From Pseudomonadota bacterium (GTDB taxonomy: Bacteria > Pseudomonadota > Gammaproteobacteria > Burkholderiales > JAKAFK01), in the NCBI GenBank assembly GCA_021817985.1, contig JAKAFK010000004.1, positions 1 to 64,000 on the forward strand: a DNA stretch of 64,000 nucleotides, read 5' to 3'. Position 1 is the stretch's first letter, and the number at the start of each line of letters is the position of its first letter. Positions 33,314-42,623 of the stretch are shown piece by piece. The translations under genes were made by a program, and so were the position numbers. Below the pieces are notes generated by a model. It made no database searches and had not been told where the DNA came from. It saw nothing but the letters and a program-made list of their open reading frames with translations.

Positions 33314-34627
33314 GTGGATGCCGACATCGACCGACTGACCCTCCCAGACAAGCCGTTCTACGCCAAGAGCGTGACCGATCTGGGCGACACCCGGGAAATT
33401 GTCGCGGCAGAAGACATCTTTTCCGAGCATGGCATCAAGCTGGTCGCCCGCGACAGCCGCATCGACAGCGGACTCTACGAGCGGCTGGTGCTCCACAAGC
33501 TGCGCGTCCCGCTTGACCGATGCCTCAGCATCCCCCATCCGGTCGACCCGGAGACACTGTCGGCGCAGTCAGGCGAGCTCTTCGACAAGATCCCCGAGTT
33601 GCCCACGCTGGCGAAGGAATTATCGGACCGCTTCTTCCTGCGCCACGCCTTGAGCGAGATCTCGCTCAACCGGGCGCTCGCGTTCAAGCTCACCGTGGCG
33701 CGCGAGAAATTTCCCGACCTGTACCGCCACTCGGTGTTGGTCGGCCTGCTCGCCGCCTATCTCGGCGCCCGGGCAGGACTGCCCGGCGACGAATTGCGTG
33801 CCCTGAGCGCCGCCGGCGTGTTTCACGATCTGGGCATGATGCATCTCGACCCGGCCCTGCTGGATCCCGACCACAAGCTGACGGGACCGGAACGTCGCGC
33901 CATCCTCTCCCACCCGGCGATCGGCTACGCGCTCCTGAAGTCGTTCCCCGAATATCATCCCAAGGTCAGCCATGCCGTGCTCGATCACCATGAGCGGCTG
34001 AACGGCAGCGGCTATCCGCGCGCCCGCATGGCGGAGCGCATCGGCCGCCTGGGGCAGATCCTGGCGCTCGCCGAGGTGGCCGCGAGCCGCATCGGCGAAA
34101 GCGGGTGCGATTGCTCACGCCTTGAGATCATGCTGAAGCTCAATCCGCGCCTGTATCCCCTGGAGCTCATCGGCCACCTCTCGGTGCTGTTCCCGGCGCC
34201 TTCGGCACCCTCGGCGCAGGACGCTGCCGCCGCGTCCGATGGCGTCATTCCCGCGCGCCTCGGGGCGCTGCGGCAGTCCTTCGAGGACTGGCAGGACAAA
34301 ATCGGCGCGTTGCGGACCTCTCGCGACATGAAGCCGGAGTGGGAGCGGCTCGACGGGCGAGTGGCCCACCTGCAAACGGCGCTGCGCGATGCGGGACTCC
34401 TCGCCGACGACGCGCACAGCCTGCTTGACGGCATTGAAGTCCATGCCGCCGCGCTCGCCGAACTGGACGCCCTGCTGCACGAGGCGATCTGGCATCTTCG
34501 CGATGTCGCCGACGAAATCGAACGGATCGCCGGCATAGGTCCGCCGCCCAGCGGGGATCCCGCGTGCTCCCCGCTGGGCGAGTGGGCGCGCGCCTTGCGC
34601 GAGCGCCTGGGCGCGGTCGCGGCATAG
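33314..34627 (+). CDS. HD-GYP-type phosphohydrolase
   Basis: A 437-residue cytosolic protein starting at GTG 33314, with GGAG six bases upstream; an upstream TTG at 33281 also keeps the frame. The HD-GYP core shows H171-D172 (FHDLGMMHLDP) and HHERLNGSGYP (225-235), with H139 and H200/H220 as further metal ligands. Such proteins usually degrade cyclic di-GMP to GMP. The N-terminal 130 residues and the helical C-terminal 140 residues belong to no domain I know. The gene follows the Crp/Fnr gene by about 80 bp, so the pair may share a signalling role. Confidence 0.8.
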   Translation: MDADIDRLTLPDKPFYAKSVTDLGDTREIVAAEDIFSEHGIKLVARDSRIDSGLYERLVLHKLRVPLDRCLSIPHPVDPETLSAQSGELFDKIPELPTLAKELSDRFFLRHALSEISLNRALAFKLTVAREKFPDLYRHSVLVGLLAAYLGARAGLPGDELRALSAAGVFHDLGMMHLDPALLDPDHKLTGPERRAILSHPAIGYALLKSFPEYHPKVSHAVLDHHERLNGSGYPRARMAERIGRLGQILALAEVAASRIGESGCDCSRLEIMLKLNPRLYPLELIGHLSVLFPAPSAPSAQDAAAASDGVIPARLGALRQSFEDWQDKIGALRTSRDMKPEWERLDGRVAHLQTALRDAGLLADDAHSLLDGIEVHAAALAELDALLHEAIWHLRDVADEIERIAGIGPPPSGDPACSPLGEWARALRERLGAVAA

Positions 34628-34738
34628 GGTCGGGCCCGCGGGACCCGCGCCATCCAAGGCATATACTGGAAATGAGGCGCGACGCGACGCAGCGGCGGCC
34701 GGGGCGCCACAGCCCCTTTCTTCGTGAGCGAGGCTCCC

Positions 34739-35491
34739 GTGATCTTCAGACAGCTGTTCGAACCGGACTCCTCCACCTATACCTATCTCCTGGCCTGCGA
34801 ACGCACCGGGGAGGGGGTGCTCATCGATCCCGTGATCGATGCGGTCGACCGCGACTGCGAACTCCTGCGAGCCTTGGGCATCACGCTCGCCTTTACGCTG
34901 GAGACGCACATCCATGCCGACCACCTGACCGGCGCGCGGGCGCTCAAGGCAAAGCTCGGCAGCCGGATCGCGGCGCCCCGGATGGGGGCTGCCTCCTGCG
35001 TCGAGGTCGGGGTCGAGGAAGGCAGGCCCTTTCGGGTCGGGGACATCGTCTTGCACCCTGTGCACACGCCAGGCCACACCGCCGCGCACCATGCCTATGT
35101 GCAGGACCAGGAGAGCGCGACGCGCGTTTTTACCGGGGATGTGCTGCTGATCGACGGCTGCGGAAGGACCGACTTTCAGGGCGGAGACAGCCGGGCGCTG
35201 TTCCACTCGGTGCATGACAAGCTTTTTTCCATGGCCGACGAAACGCTCGTCTATCCCGCGCACGACTATGCGAACAGGCAGGTCTCCTCGATCGGCCAGG
35301 AAAAGCGCCGCAATGCACGCCTTGGCGGTGGCCGCGACGAGGAGGCGTTCGTCACGCTGATGGCCGGCCTGCGCTTGCCCTATCCTCGCCGGATGACCTT
35401 TGCCGTGCCCGGCAACGAGGCCTGCGGACAATGCCCGCCCGACGCCCCGGAAGAGTACAAGGAGCGCTGCGCGCGGCACGACCAAGGTTAA
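34739..35491 (+). CDS. Persulfide dioxygenase (ETHE1-type metallo-beta-lactamase fold)
   Basis: A 250-residue mononuclear iron enzyme that oxidises glutathione persulfide to sulfite. Start GTG 34739 gives VIFRQLFEPDSSTYTYLLA, the canonical N-terminus, with GCGAGG upstream; GTG 34724 would add five residues. Metal motif H57-x-H59-x-D61-H62 (THIHADH), then HTPGHTAAHH, GDVLLIDGCGRTDFQGG (the ETHE1 hallmark) and VYPAHDY. The extended C-terminus (CGQCPPDAPEEYKERC) carries three Cys. It fits the sulfur-oxidising lifestyle. It converges on ntrC, with stop codons overlapping by four bases. Confidence 0.9.
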   Translation: MIFRQLFEPDSSTYTYLLACERTGEGVLIDPVIDAVDRDCELLRALGITLAFTLETHIHADHLTGARALKAKLGSRIAAPRMGAASCVEVGVEEGRPFRVGDIVLHPVHTPGHTAAHHAYVQDQESATRVFTGDVLLIDGCGRTDFQGGDSRALFHSVHDKLFSMADETLVYPAHDYANRQVSSIGQEKRRNARLGGGRDEEAFVTLMAGLRLPYPRRMTFAVPGNEACGQCPPDAPEEYKERCARHDQG

Positions 35492-36906
35492 CCCGGGGCC
35501 TTCGCCTCGTTGCCGGCGGGCCGCTCGTCCAGCCCCAGTTCCTGGATCTTGCGGGTCAGGGTGTTGCGTCCGAGTCCCAACAGGTTGGCCGCCTCAATGC
35601 GCCGCCCTCCCGTGTGGCGCAAGGCCGCGACGATGAGGGTCCGCTCGAATTGCGCCACCAGGTCATCCATGAGCGCATGCTGGCCCCGATCCAGGCGATC
35701 AGCCACCTCGCGGTCGAGCGCATGCGCCCAGTCGCGCTCGCGCTCGCGCGCCTCGTCCCCCAGGAGTTCCGGCGGCAGATCCGCAATCTCGATGGTCTGG
35801 GTCGGCGCCATCACCGACAACCAATGACAGACGTTTTCCAGTTGGCGCACATTGCCGCTCCAGGCGAGCGTGCCCATGTATCGGATGGTGGCGTCCGACA
35901 GCTTCTTGGGCTCCACGCCCGTCTCCTTCGCGCTTCGGGCCAGAAAGTGCCGCGCAAGGAGGGCGATGTCCTCGCGCCGTTCGCGCAGAGGCGGCAGCCG
36001 CAGGCGGATGACATTGAGGCGATGGAACAGGTCCTCGCGAAAGAGCCCCTCCTTCACCCGCGCCTCCAGATTCTGGTGCGTGGCCGCGATGACCCGCACG
36101 TTCACCTTGATCGGCTGATGTCCCCCCACGCGGTAGAATTCGCCGTCGGACAAGACCCTCAGCAGGCGCGTCTGGAGTTCCGGGGGCATGTCCCCGATCT
36201 CGTCCAGAAACAGCGTGCCGCCGTCCGCCTGCTCGAAACGTCCCCTGCGCATCAGCTGGGCTCCCGTGAATGCGCCCCGTTCGTGGCCGAAGAGTTCGGA
36301 TTCGAGCAGATCCCTGGGGATCGCCGCCGTGTTGATGGCGATGAAGGGCTTGGCCGCGCGCGGGCTGTGGCGATGCAGCGCCCGTGCGACGAGCTCCTTG
36401 CCGGTCCCCGATTCTCCCGTAATGAGCACCGTGGCCTGCGACTGCGACAGCCGCCCGATCGCGCGGAAGACTTCCTGCATGGCGGGCGCCTGTCCCAGCA
36501 TGTCCGGCCGGCCCGCCTCGGCCTCCACCTCGCCGACCCCGCGCATGCTCTCGTCGAGCGCTCGACGGATGAGCTCCACGGCATGATCGACATCGAACGG
36601 CTTCGGCAGATACTCGAAGGCGCCGCCCTGAAATGCGGCAACAGCGCTCTCCAGATCGGAGTAGGCCGTCATGATGATGACCGGAACGCCCGGCTCGCGC
36701 GCTTTGAGGCGCTCCAGGAGCGCAAGCCCCGAGTCGCCCGGCATCCGGATGTCGCTGACGACGACCTGGGGCGGATCCACGTCGAGGGCCGCCATGGCCT
36801 CGCCCGCCGATGAGAATGCCTTAAACGCGATCCCCTCCCGCGCGAGGGCCTTCTCAAAGACCCAGCGGATGGAGCGGTCATCATCGACGATCCAAACAGG
36901 TTTCAT
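35488..36906 (-). CDS. ntrC: Nitrogen regulator NtrC (sigma-54 enhancer-binding protein)
   Basis: A 472-residue response regulator. The receiver domain has acidic residues in VDDD and the phosphorylation site D52 (VSDIRMPG). The AAA+ domain carries Walker A GESGTGKE and the sigma-54 contact loop GAFTGA. The C-terminal Fis-type HTH is at HTGGRRIEAANLLGLGRNTL. When phosphorylated by NtrB it activates glnA and other nitrogen genes from distant enhancers. It lies 16 bp downstream of ntrB on the same strand. Confidence 0.96.
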   Translation of the reverse strand: MKPVWIVDDDRSIRWVFEKALAREGIAFKAFSSAGEAMAALDVDPPQVVVSDIRMPGDSGLALLERLKAREPGVPVIIMTAYSDLESAVAAFQGGAFEYLPKPFDVDHAVELIRRALDESMRGVGEVEAEAGRPDMLGQAPAMQEVFRAIGRLSQSQATVLITGESGTGKELVARALHRHSPRAAKPFIAINTAAIPRDLLESELFGHERGAFTGAQLMRRGRFEQADGGTLFLDEIGDMPPELQTRLLRVLSDGEFYRVGGHQPIKVNVRVIAATHQNLEARVKEGLFREDLFHRLNVIRLRLPPLRERREDIALLARHFLARSAKETGVEPKKLSDATIRYMGTLAWSGNVRQLENVCHWLSVMAPTQTIEIADLPPELLGDEARERERDWAHALDREVADRLDRGQHALMDDLVAQFERTLIVAALRHTGGRRIEAANLLGLGRNTLTRKIQELGLDERPAGNEAKAPG

Positions 36907-36922
36907 GTCCGACGCTCTCTCC

Positions 36923-37990
36923 TCAAAGGCTCCGCTGCACGTCGTCAGGCAGCGGCAACAGCACGGTGAAACAGGTGTGGCCGGGACGGCTTTCGCATTC
37001 GATGCTGCCGTGATGCTGGCCGATGAACGTCTGCGCGATGCTCAGGCCCAGGCCGGTTCCGCCTTGCCGGCCGGAAACCAGGGGATAGAAGATGCGTTCC
37101 CTGATGTCCGGGGGGATGCCGGGCCCGTCATCGATGATTTCCAGCGCAATGGCCAGGCGGTGGCGCCTTTTCGCCAGCGTGACGCCGCGCGCCACGCGCG
37201 TGCGGAAGATGATGGTCCCCTTGCCGTCGAGCGCCTGCGCCGCATTGCGCGCGATGTTGAGAACGGCCTGGATCAGCTGCTCGCGATCCCCTTCGAGCTC
37301 CGGGAGGCTCGTGTCATAGTCGCGCCTGATCTTGAGCGCCCCGGGGGTTTCGGCCAGCAGGAGGCTGCGCACGCGCTCCAGCGCCTCGTGCAGGTTGACG
37401 CAGGCCACGCGGGCTGGCCGATGGGGCATCAGGAGCCGGTCCATGAGCTGCTGCAGGCGATCCGCCTCCTTGATCACCACCTGCGTATACTCCTTGAGGG
37501 CCGGCTTCGCCAGCTCGTGCTCCAGGAGCTGCGCCGCGCCGCGGATGCCCCCGAGCGGATTCTTGATCTCGTGCGCCAGATTGCGCAGGAGCTCCCGGTT
37601 GGCCTCGCTTTGCAGCCACGTGCGTTCTTCCCGGACGATTCTCAGCGGTTGGTCCAGGGGATTGAACTCGATGGATGCGGCGACCCCCGGCGCCTCCACC
37701 GGCGTCACCGTGCAACTGAGCAGGCGGGTGCCTTCGGGGCCGGTGCTGAGCGCGAACTCATGATCGGTGAATCCGCTGTTGCGCGAGAGGGCATAGCGCA
37801 AGGCGCGCACCAGGGCCGCCCCCTCCGCAAACACCTCCTCCACCCGATGCCCGACAACGTTTCGCCCGCTCAACCCAAAGAGATGCTCGGCCGCGGAATT
37901 GACGTGCCGGATCCGCAGGCCATCGCCCACGAGCACGACGGCGGTGGCAATCAGATCCAGCCCAGGATACGGGGAGCCCGGCGAACTCAT
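36923..37990 (-). CDS. ntrB: Nitrogen sensor histidine kinase NtrB
   Basis: A 355-residue soluble kinase. Start ATG 37988-37990 with GAGGACG upstream. An N-terminal PAS domain (residues 10-120) is followed by the H-box with H140 in NLAHEIKNPLGG, then N-box NIARNAAQAL, DDGPGIP and GGTGLGLSIA. It controls NtrC phosphorylation in response to PII. Directly upstream of ntrC, likely one transcript. Confidence 0.96.
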   Translation of the reverse strand: MSSPGSPYPGLDLIATAVVLVGDGLRIRHVNSAAEHLFGLSGRNVVGHRVEEVFAEGAALVRALRYALSRNSGFTDHEFALSTGPEGTRLLSCTVTPVEAPGVAASIEFNPLDQPLRIVREERTWLQSEANRELLRNLAHEIKNPLGGIRGAAQLLEHELAKPALKEYTQVVIKEADRLQQLMDRLLMPHRPARVACVNLHEALERVRSLLLAETPGALKIRRDYDTSLPELEGDREQLIQAVLNIARNAAQALDGKGTIIFRTRVARGVTLAKRRHRLAIALEIIDDGPGIPPDIRERIFYPLVSGRQGGTGLGLSIAQTFIGQHHGSIECESRPGHTCFTVLLPLPDDVQRSL

Positions 37991-38180
37991 GGTTCGTCCT
38001 CTTCCAGTCGACGCCATTTACGAAGCAAGATGCGTACCAATGAGAGCCCACCGCCGCTTCATCGGCCGCCAGGAGAGAAATGGGGTCAGGATGGCCGCGA
38101 GACAAGCCTGCGTCCCGCCGCGGCAAGAGACAAGGCGGCCTTGGGGCGGCGCCCACGGCCTCACATGAACGGGTGATGCC

Positions 38181-38621
38181 CTATTCGCCCAGCTGCTTCT
38201 TCAGCGCGTCGACGTTTTGCTGGTGCCGCAGCACCACATCCTTGAGGCCTTGCACCCGGTCCAGGTATTTCTGATAGTTCCGCTCGTTGCCGAGCCGCAC
38301 CGCCTCACCGGCCTTCAAGGCTTGCCGCGCGGCCGCCAGCTTGCCTTCTTCGGTGGCCAGCTCGTGCTGGAGCAACTCGCGCCGCATCGCGTCCCGTTTC
38401 TCCTGCGTGGACTTGCTCACCCGCGGAAAATTGGCCGGCCCCGGGTTGGACTGCGGGTTGCCGCCCGCGATCGTGGACAGTGGGGTGAGCTCCAGCCGTT
38501 TGGCGCCTGCCCGGGGGATATTGGTATACGTGATGTTGCCTTCCTGGTCGACGTACTTGTAGATGGCGGCGTGCGTGAGGGGGGCGACGCATAAGAGGGC
38601 CAGAAGCCAGAACGTGCGCAT
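38181..38621 (-). CDS. DUF4124-domain exported protein
   Basis: A 146-residue protein. Signal peptide MRTFWLLALLCVAPLTHA, then the DUF4124 core IYKYVDQEGNITYTNIPR at the mature N-terminus. The C-terminal half is a predicted coiled coil (STQEKRDAMRRELLQHEL and onward). AAGGAATG precedes the start. Position between glnA and ntrBC is a conserved feature of many gammaproteobacteria. Function unknown, presumably periplasmic. Confidence 0.85.
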   Translation of the reverse strand: MRTFWLLALLCVAPLTHAAIYKYVDQEGNITYTNIPRAGAKRLELTPLSTIAGGNPQSNPGPANFPRVSKSTQEKRDAMRRELLQHELATEEGKLAAARQALKAGEAVRLGNERNYQKYLDRVQGLKDVVLRHQQNVDALKKQLGE

Positions 38622-38825
38622 GACGGCATTCCTTGTGATCACATCGACGCCTGCCGGGCAGCCGCGGGGCAACGCCGGGACAGGGGTGCAAAGCTGTCTG
38701 CCGGGCGCCATACGCCCGGCTCGGGACAGTGTAGCATTCCTGCCCAAGAGGACTCCACCTCATCGGGGGGATTTGTCGCGGCATCGATCGCGACACCGTC
38801 CGGACGTGATCACCTGCCGGTGACG

Positions 38826-38853
38826 AAAAAAAAGGGCGGGAGACCCCGCCCTT
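38826..38853 (-). terminator. Rho-independent terminator of glnA
   Basis: On the minus strand GGGCGGG, loop GTCT, CCCGCCC (stem 38834-38840 with 38845-38851), followed by eight T. It lies 24 bp beyond the glnA stop, so DUF4124-ntrBC are expressed separately or by read-through. Confidence 0.92.
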
Positions 38854-38876
38854 CTAGCCCACCATCGACCGCCTGG

Positions 38877-40286
38877 TTAGAGGCTGTAGTACATCGAGAA
38901 CTCGATCGGGTGCGTCGTCATGCGGAAGTTCGTGACTTCCTCCATCTTGAGCGCGATGTAGGCATCGATCATATCGCTCGTGAAGACGCCGCCGCGCGTC
39001 AGGAACTCGCGGTCCTTGTCGAGATAATCGAGGGCCATCTCGAGCGACGAGCACACGGTCGGGATCTCGGCCGCTTCCTCCGGCGGCAGGTCGTACAGGT
39101 TCTTGTCCATCGCATCGCCCGGATGGATCTTGTTCTGAATGCCGTCGAGCCCTGCCATCATCATGGCCGTGAAGGCGAGATACGGATTGGCCAAGGGATC
39201 CGGGAAGCGGACTTCGATCCGGCGGGCCTTGGGATTGGTGACGTGCGGGATCCGGATGGAGGCGGAGCGGTTGCGCGCCGAATACGCCAACATCACAGGG
39301 GCTTCGAAGCCAGGCACCAGGCGCTTGTAGGAGTTGGTCCCGGGATTGGTGATGGCGTTGAGCGCGCGCGCATGCTTGATGACGCCGCCGATGTAGTAGA
39401 TCGCCAGTTCGGAAAGCCCGCCGTAGCCGTTGCCGCTGAACAGGTTCTGCCCGTCCTTCCAGATCGACTGGTGGCAGTGCATGCCGGACCCGTTGTCGCC
39501 GACGATGGGCTTGGGCATGAAAGTCGCGGTCTTGCCGTACGAATGGGCGACGTTGTGCACGACGTACTTGAGAATCTGCGTCCAGTCGGCGCGCTTGACC
39601 AAGGTGCTGAACTTGGTCCCGATCTCGCACTGCCCCGCGGTCGCCACCTCGTGATGGTGCACCTCCACCTCGACCCCCATTTCCTCGAGGGCGAGGCACA
39701 TGGCGGAGCGGAGATCCTGCAGGGAATCGACCGGCGGCACCGGGAAGTAGCCGCCCTTGATGCCCGGGCGATGGCCCAGGTTGCCGCCCTCGAAGTCCTT
39801 GCCGGACGACCAGGCCGCTTCCTCGGAAGTGATCTTCACCATGGAGCCGGACATATCCACGTCCCAGTGCACGGCGTCGAAGATGAAGAATTCGGGTTCG
39901 GGGCCGAAGTACGCCGTATCGCCGATGCCCGTCGACTTGAGGTAGGCCTCGCCACGCTTGGCAATCGAGCGGGGATCGCGCTCATAACCCTTGCCGTCGG
40001 CCGGCTCGACCACATCGCAAGTGAGCAGCAGCGTCGATTCGTCCATGAACGGATCCAGGCGAGCGGTTTCCGGATCGGCCATCAGCAACATGTCGGAGGC
40101 CTGAATACCTTTCCAGCCGGCAATAGAGGAGCCATCGAAGGCGTGCCCGCTTTCGAACCACCCTTCGCTCACGACGTGAGCCGGTATCGAGACGTGCTGC
40201 TCCTTTCCGCGGGTATCCGTGAAGCGCAGATCAACGAACCTGACCTCGTTGTCCTTGATCATTTTCAAAACATCGGCTGCCGCCAT
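38877..40286 (-). CDS. glnA: Glutamine synthetase type I
   Basis: A 469-residue dodecameric GSI that ligates ammonia to glutamate. Active-site segments include [34 protein letters not shown] and [11 protein letters not shown]. The adenylylation site is Y398 ([10 protein letters not shown]), so GlnE regulation is expected. Upstream is a sigma-54 promoter and an NtrC site; downstream is a strong terminator. Confidence 0.98.
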   Translation of the reverse strand: MAAADVLKMIKDNEVRFVDLRFTDTRGKEQHVSIPAHVVSEGWFESGHAFDGSSIAGWKGIQASDMLLMADPETARLDPFMDESTLLLTCDVVEPADGKGYERDPRSIAKRGEAYLKSTGIGDTAYFGPEPEFFIFDAVHWDVDMSGSMVKITSEEAAWSSGKDFEGGNLGHRPGIKGGYFPVPPVDSLQDLRSAMCLALEEMGVEVEVHHHEVATAGQCEIGTKFSTLVKRADWTQILKYVVHNVAHSYGKTATFMPKPIVGDNGSGMHCHQSIWKDGQNLFSGNGYGGLSELAIYYIGGVIKHARALNAITNPGTNSYKRLVPGFEAPVMLAYSARNRSASIRIPHVTNPKARRIEVRFPDPLANPYLAFTAMMMAGLDGIQNKIHPGDAMDKNLYDLPPEEAAEIPTVCSSLEMALDYLDKDREFLTRGGVFTSDMIDAYIALKMEEVTNFRMTTHPIEFSMYYSL

Positions 40287-40364
40287 CTTTCTGGTCTCCT
40301 AAAGTTCGCTCATGACATTGAAAACAATGCGGGAAAAACCGCCGTGGGCCACGATCGGCATGCA

Positions 40365-40381
40365 AAGCAGGAAATGTGCCA
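40365..40381 (-). promoter_or_regulatory. Sigma-54 promoter of glnA
   Basis: On the minus strand TGGCACATTTCCTGCTT: GG and GC are separated by exactly 10 bp, and the -24 block TGGCAC is perfect. Transcription would start near 40355, about 70 bp upstream of glnA. Confidence 0.8.
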
Positions 40382-40475
40382 TCCCAAAAATCCCCAGCTA
40401 GCCATTCTGCCACAACGCGCCGTGGTTGCGCGAAAAAAAAGCAACGCCCCCATTTGGGGCCCGAGCAGCACAGGA

Positions 40476-40492
40476 CGCACCATTATGGTGCA
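40476..40492. promoter_or_regulatory. NtrC binding site upstream of glnA
   Basis: On the minus strand TGCACCATAATGGTGCG, near-identical to the enterobacterial NtrC consensus TGCACTAAAATGGTGCA. Its centre is about 130 bp upstream of the predicted glnA start. It overlaps the last codons of the cation transporter gene. A weaker dyad (40413-40433) may be a second site. Confidence 0.8.
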
Positions 40493-41646
40493 AAGGCGAT
40501 GATTTCGATGCGGCCGAAGTAAGGGTCGTCGCGGAGAATGTCATCGATGCGTTGCTTGAGCGCGTTCACCCGCTCAGTGTCCTGGCAGATCGCACGGGGC
40601 AGAAACAGCTCGGCCTCCGCCTTGCCCCCGAGATAATGGAGGACCACGCGAGGGAAGTCCGGTCCGGCGCCCGCCAGCCGCGCGCGCAAATGCGCCACCA
40701 GTTCGTCGCGCCCGGGCAGATGCACGCTGGGCTCGGCGCCCCTATCGTCCTCCGGGTCGATGTGCACCATGACATCCAGGACATCATCGTTGCCCAGCAC
40801 CCGATGTCTCGCCATCTCGGCGACATGATGCCCCTCGGAGACGCTGATGCGCGGATTGACGAGCACGTGCGCATCCACGAGAATGCGGTTGCCCATCTTG
40901 CGCGTCTTGAGTTCGTGGAGCCCCACCACGCCCGGCGTCGTGACCAGGGTATGCCGGATGCCGGCGACCACCTCTTCGTCCGGCGCCGTGTCCACGAGCT
41001 CCGACATGGCGTCGTAGCCCATCTTCCACCCCATCCGGACGATCATGAAGGCCACCAGGATGGCCGCGACGGGGTCGAGGAACGTGAATCCGGCCAGGTT
41101 GCCGACGATGCCGAACACGACGACCAGCGAGGAGGCGGCATCCGACCGGGAATGCCAGGCGTTGGCCATCAGCATCTGCGAATGCAGCCGGGTCGCCACG
41201 GCACGCATGTAGCGGAAAAGCGACTCCTTGGCCAACAGCGTCGCGATGGCGATCCACAGGGTCGCCACATGGACCCTCACCAGCTGCTCGGCGTGCTGAA
41301 GGCGCATGCCGGCACGCCAGAGCAGGAGCACGCCCAGGCCGATCAGCATCGCCCCCAGGATCAGCGTGGCGGCCGTTTCGATTCGTGCGTGTCCGTAGGG
41401 GTGGCTCTCGTCGGCGGACCGGTTGCCGTGCCAATTGGCGAACAGGACCAGAAAGTCCGACACCAGATCGGCCGCCGAATGCATGCCGTCGGCCAACAGC
41501 GCCTGCGAGCCCCCGAGATAGCCCACCAGCACCTGCAAGACGGACAGGCAGAGATTGACCGCCACGCTGACCCAGGTCACTCTCTGGCCTGCGCGGTAGC
41601 GCTCGAGGTTCGCCGGGTCGATACCCAAAGCATGCGGATCGGACAT
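40483..41646 (-). CDS. Cation diffusion facilitator transporter
   Basis: A 387-residue metal/proton antiporter. Two HSxxD-type motifs, HSAAD and HSRSD (around residues 56 and 167), give the metal site in transmembrane helices 2 and 5, and YGHARIET follows the first. About six transmembrane segments are followed by a cytosolic ACT-like domain (LHELKTRKMGNRILVDAHV). Fe or Zn efflux is likely. The 3' end overlaps an NtrC site. Confidence 0.9.
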   Translation of the reverse strand: MSDPHALGIDPANLERYRAGQRVTWVSVAVNLCLSVLQVLVGYLGGSQALLADGMHSAADLVSDFLVLFANWHGNRSADESHPYGHARIETAATLILGAMLIGLGVLLLWRAGMRLQHAEQLVRVHVATLWIAIATLLAKESLFRYMRAVATRLHSQMLMANAWHSRSDAASSLVVVFGIVGNLAGFTFLDPVAAILVAFMIVRMGWKMGYDAMSELVDTAPDEEVVAGIRHTLVTTPGVVGLHELKTRKMGNRILVDAHVLVNPRISVSEGHHVAEMARHRVLGNDDVLDVMVHIDPEDDRGAEPSVHLPGRDELVAHLRARLAGAGPDFPRVVLHYLGGKAEAELFLPRAICQDTERVNALKQRIDDILRDDPYFGRIEIIAFAP

Positions 41647-41715
41647 GGGATGCCAAACCTTTTTGAAGAATTCCGTTGAGACGTCTGGATAGTATATTAG
41701 AGATCAACATCTTTT

Positions 41716-41746
41716 TTGCAATCCGCGGCCGCGTCTGCGCTAAAAT
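41716..41746 (+). promoter_or_regulatory. Possible promoter of aroE-mtgA
   Basis: TTGCAA (41716-41721) and TAAAAT (41741-41746) are 19 bp apart, a little long. The -10 lies in the dyad GCGCTAAAATAGCGC. Confidence 0.35.
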
Positions 41747-41798
41747 AGCGCGGTTGCTCAAGAACACCGCCACGAAAACAGCCCACAACGCCAGACGC

Positions 41799-42623
41799 AT
41801 GACCGATCATTACGGGGTGATAGGCCACCCCATCTCGCACAGCCAGTCCCCGCGCATTCATACCGAGTTCGCGCGCCAGACGGGACAGGATCTCGACTAC
41901 GTCGCACTGGACGCGCCGCCCGACGGCTTCGTGCCGGCGGTCCTCGACTTCCGCGCCCACGGCGGCCGAGGACTCAATGTCACGGTGCCTTTCAAGGCGG
42001 AGGCTTACCGCCTGTGCGCAACGCTCACCGAACGGGCGCAGGCGGCCGGCGCGGTCAACACCCTTTCCTTGGACGCCGAGGGGATCGCCGGGGACAACAC
42101 GGACGGGGCCGGACTCGTCCGCGACCTCCAGCACAATCTCGGATTTCCCCTCGCGGGCAAACGCATCTGCCTCCTGGGTGCAGGCGGCGCGGCCCGCGGC
42201 GTCTTGAAGCCCCTCCTGCTCGAGGCCCCTTCGCGCCTCCTGCTGGTCAACCGAACGCCGGCCAAGGCGCGCGCACTGCAGGCCGAGGCGGGCCATCCGC
42301 AGACCCTTGAGGCGGGTGGCTTCGACGACCTCGCAGGCCAGGACTTCGACCTCGTGATCAACGCCACCGCCGCCAGCCTTCAGGACGAATTGCCGCCGTT
42401 GCCCAAGGACATGTTCTCGCAGGGCGCGGCGGCCTACGACATGATGTACGGGCGCGAAACTCCCTTTCTGCGGTTTGCGCGGGCCCACGGCGCGGGGCTC
42501 GCCGCCGACGGCATCGGTATGCTGGTCGAACAGGCCGCCGAGTCATTCTTCATCTGGCGCCGGGTGCGCCCGGCCACGCGGGAGCTCATCCGGACGCTTG
42601 CCGCGCGGTCCGAACGCGCATGA
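41799..42623 (+). CDS. aroE: Shikimate dehydrogenase
   Basis: A 274-residue NADP-dependent enzyme reducing 3-dehydroshikimate. Start ATG 41799 gives MTDHYGVIGHPISHSQSPRI. Shikimate site NVTVPFK with catalytic Lys, DNTDGAG with Asp, and NADP loop GAGGAARG then NRTPAKAR. Overlaps mtgA by ATGA. A RBS is weak. Confidence 0.96.
   Translation: MTDHYGVIGHPISHSQSPRIHTEFARQTGQDLDYVALDAPPDGFVPAVLDFRAHGGRGLNVTVPFKAEAYRLCATLTERAQAAGAVNTLSLDAEGIAGDNTDGAGLVRDLQHNLGFPLAGKRICLLGAGGAARGVLKPLLLEAPSRLLLVNRTPAKARALQAEAGHPQTLEAGGFDDLAGQDFDLVINATAASLQDELPPLPKDMFSQGAAAYDMMYGRETPFLRFARAHGAGLAADGIGMLVEQAAESFFIWRRVRPATRELIRTLAARSERA

Noticed and set aside
34724..34738. Upstream GTG start for the persulfide dioxygenase
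   Set aside because: GTG 34739 begins the conserved IFRQLFEP sequence and has GCGAGG at a proper distance.
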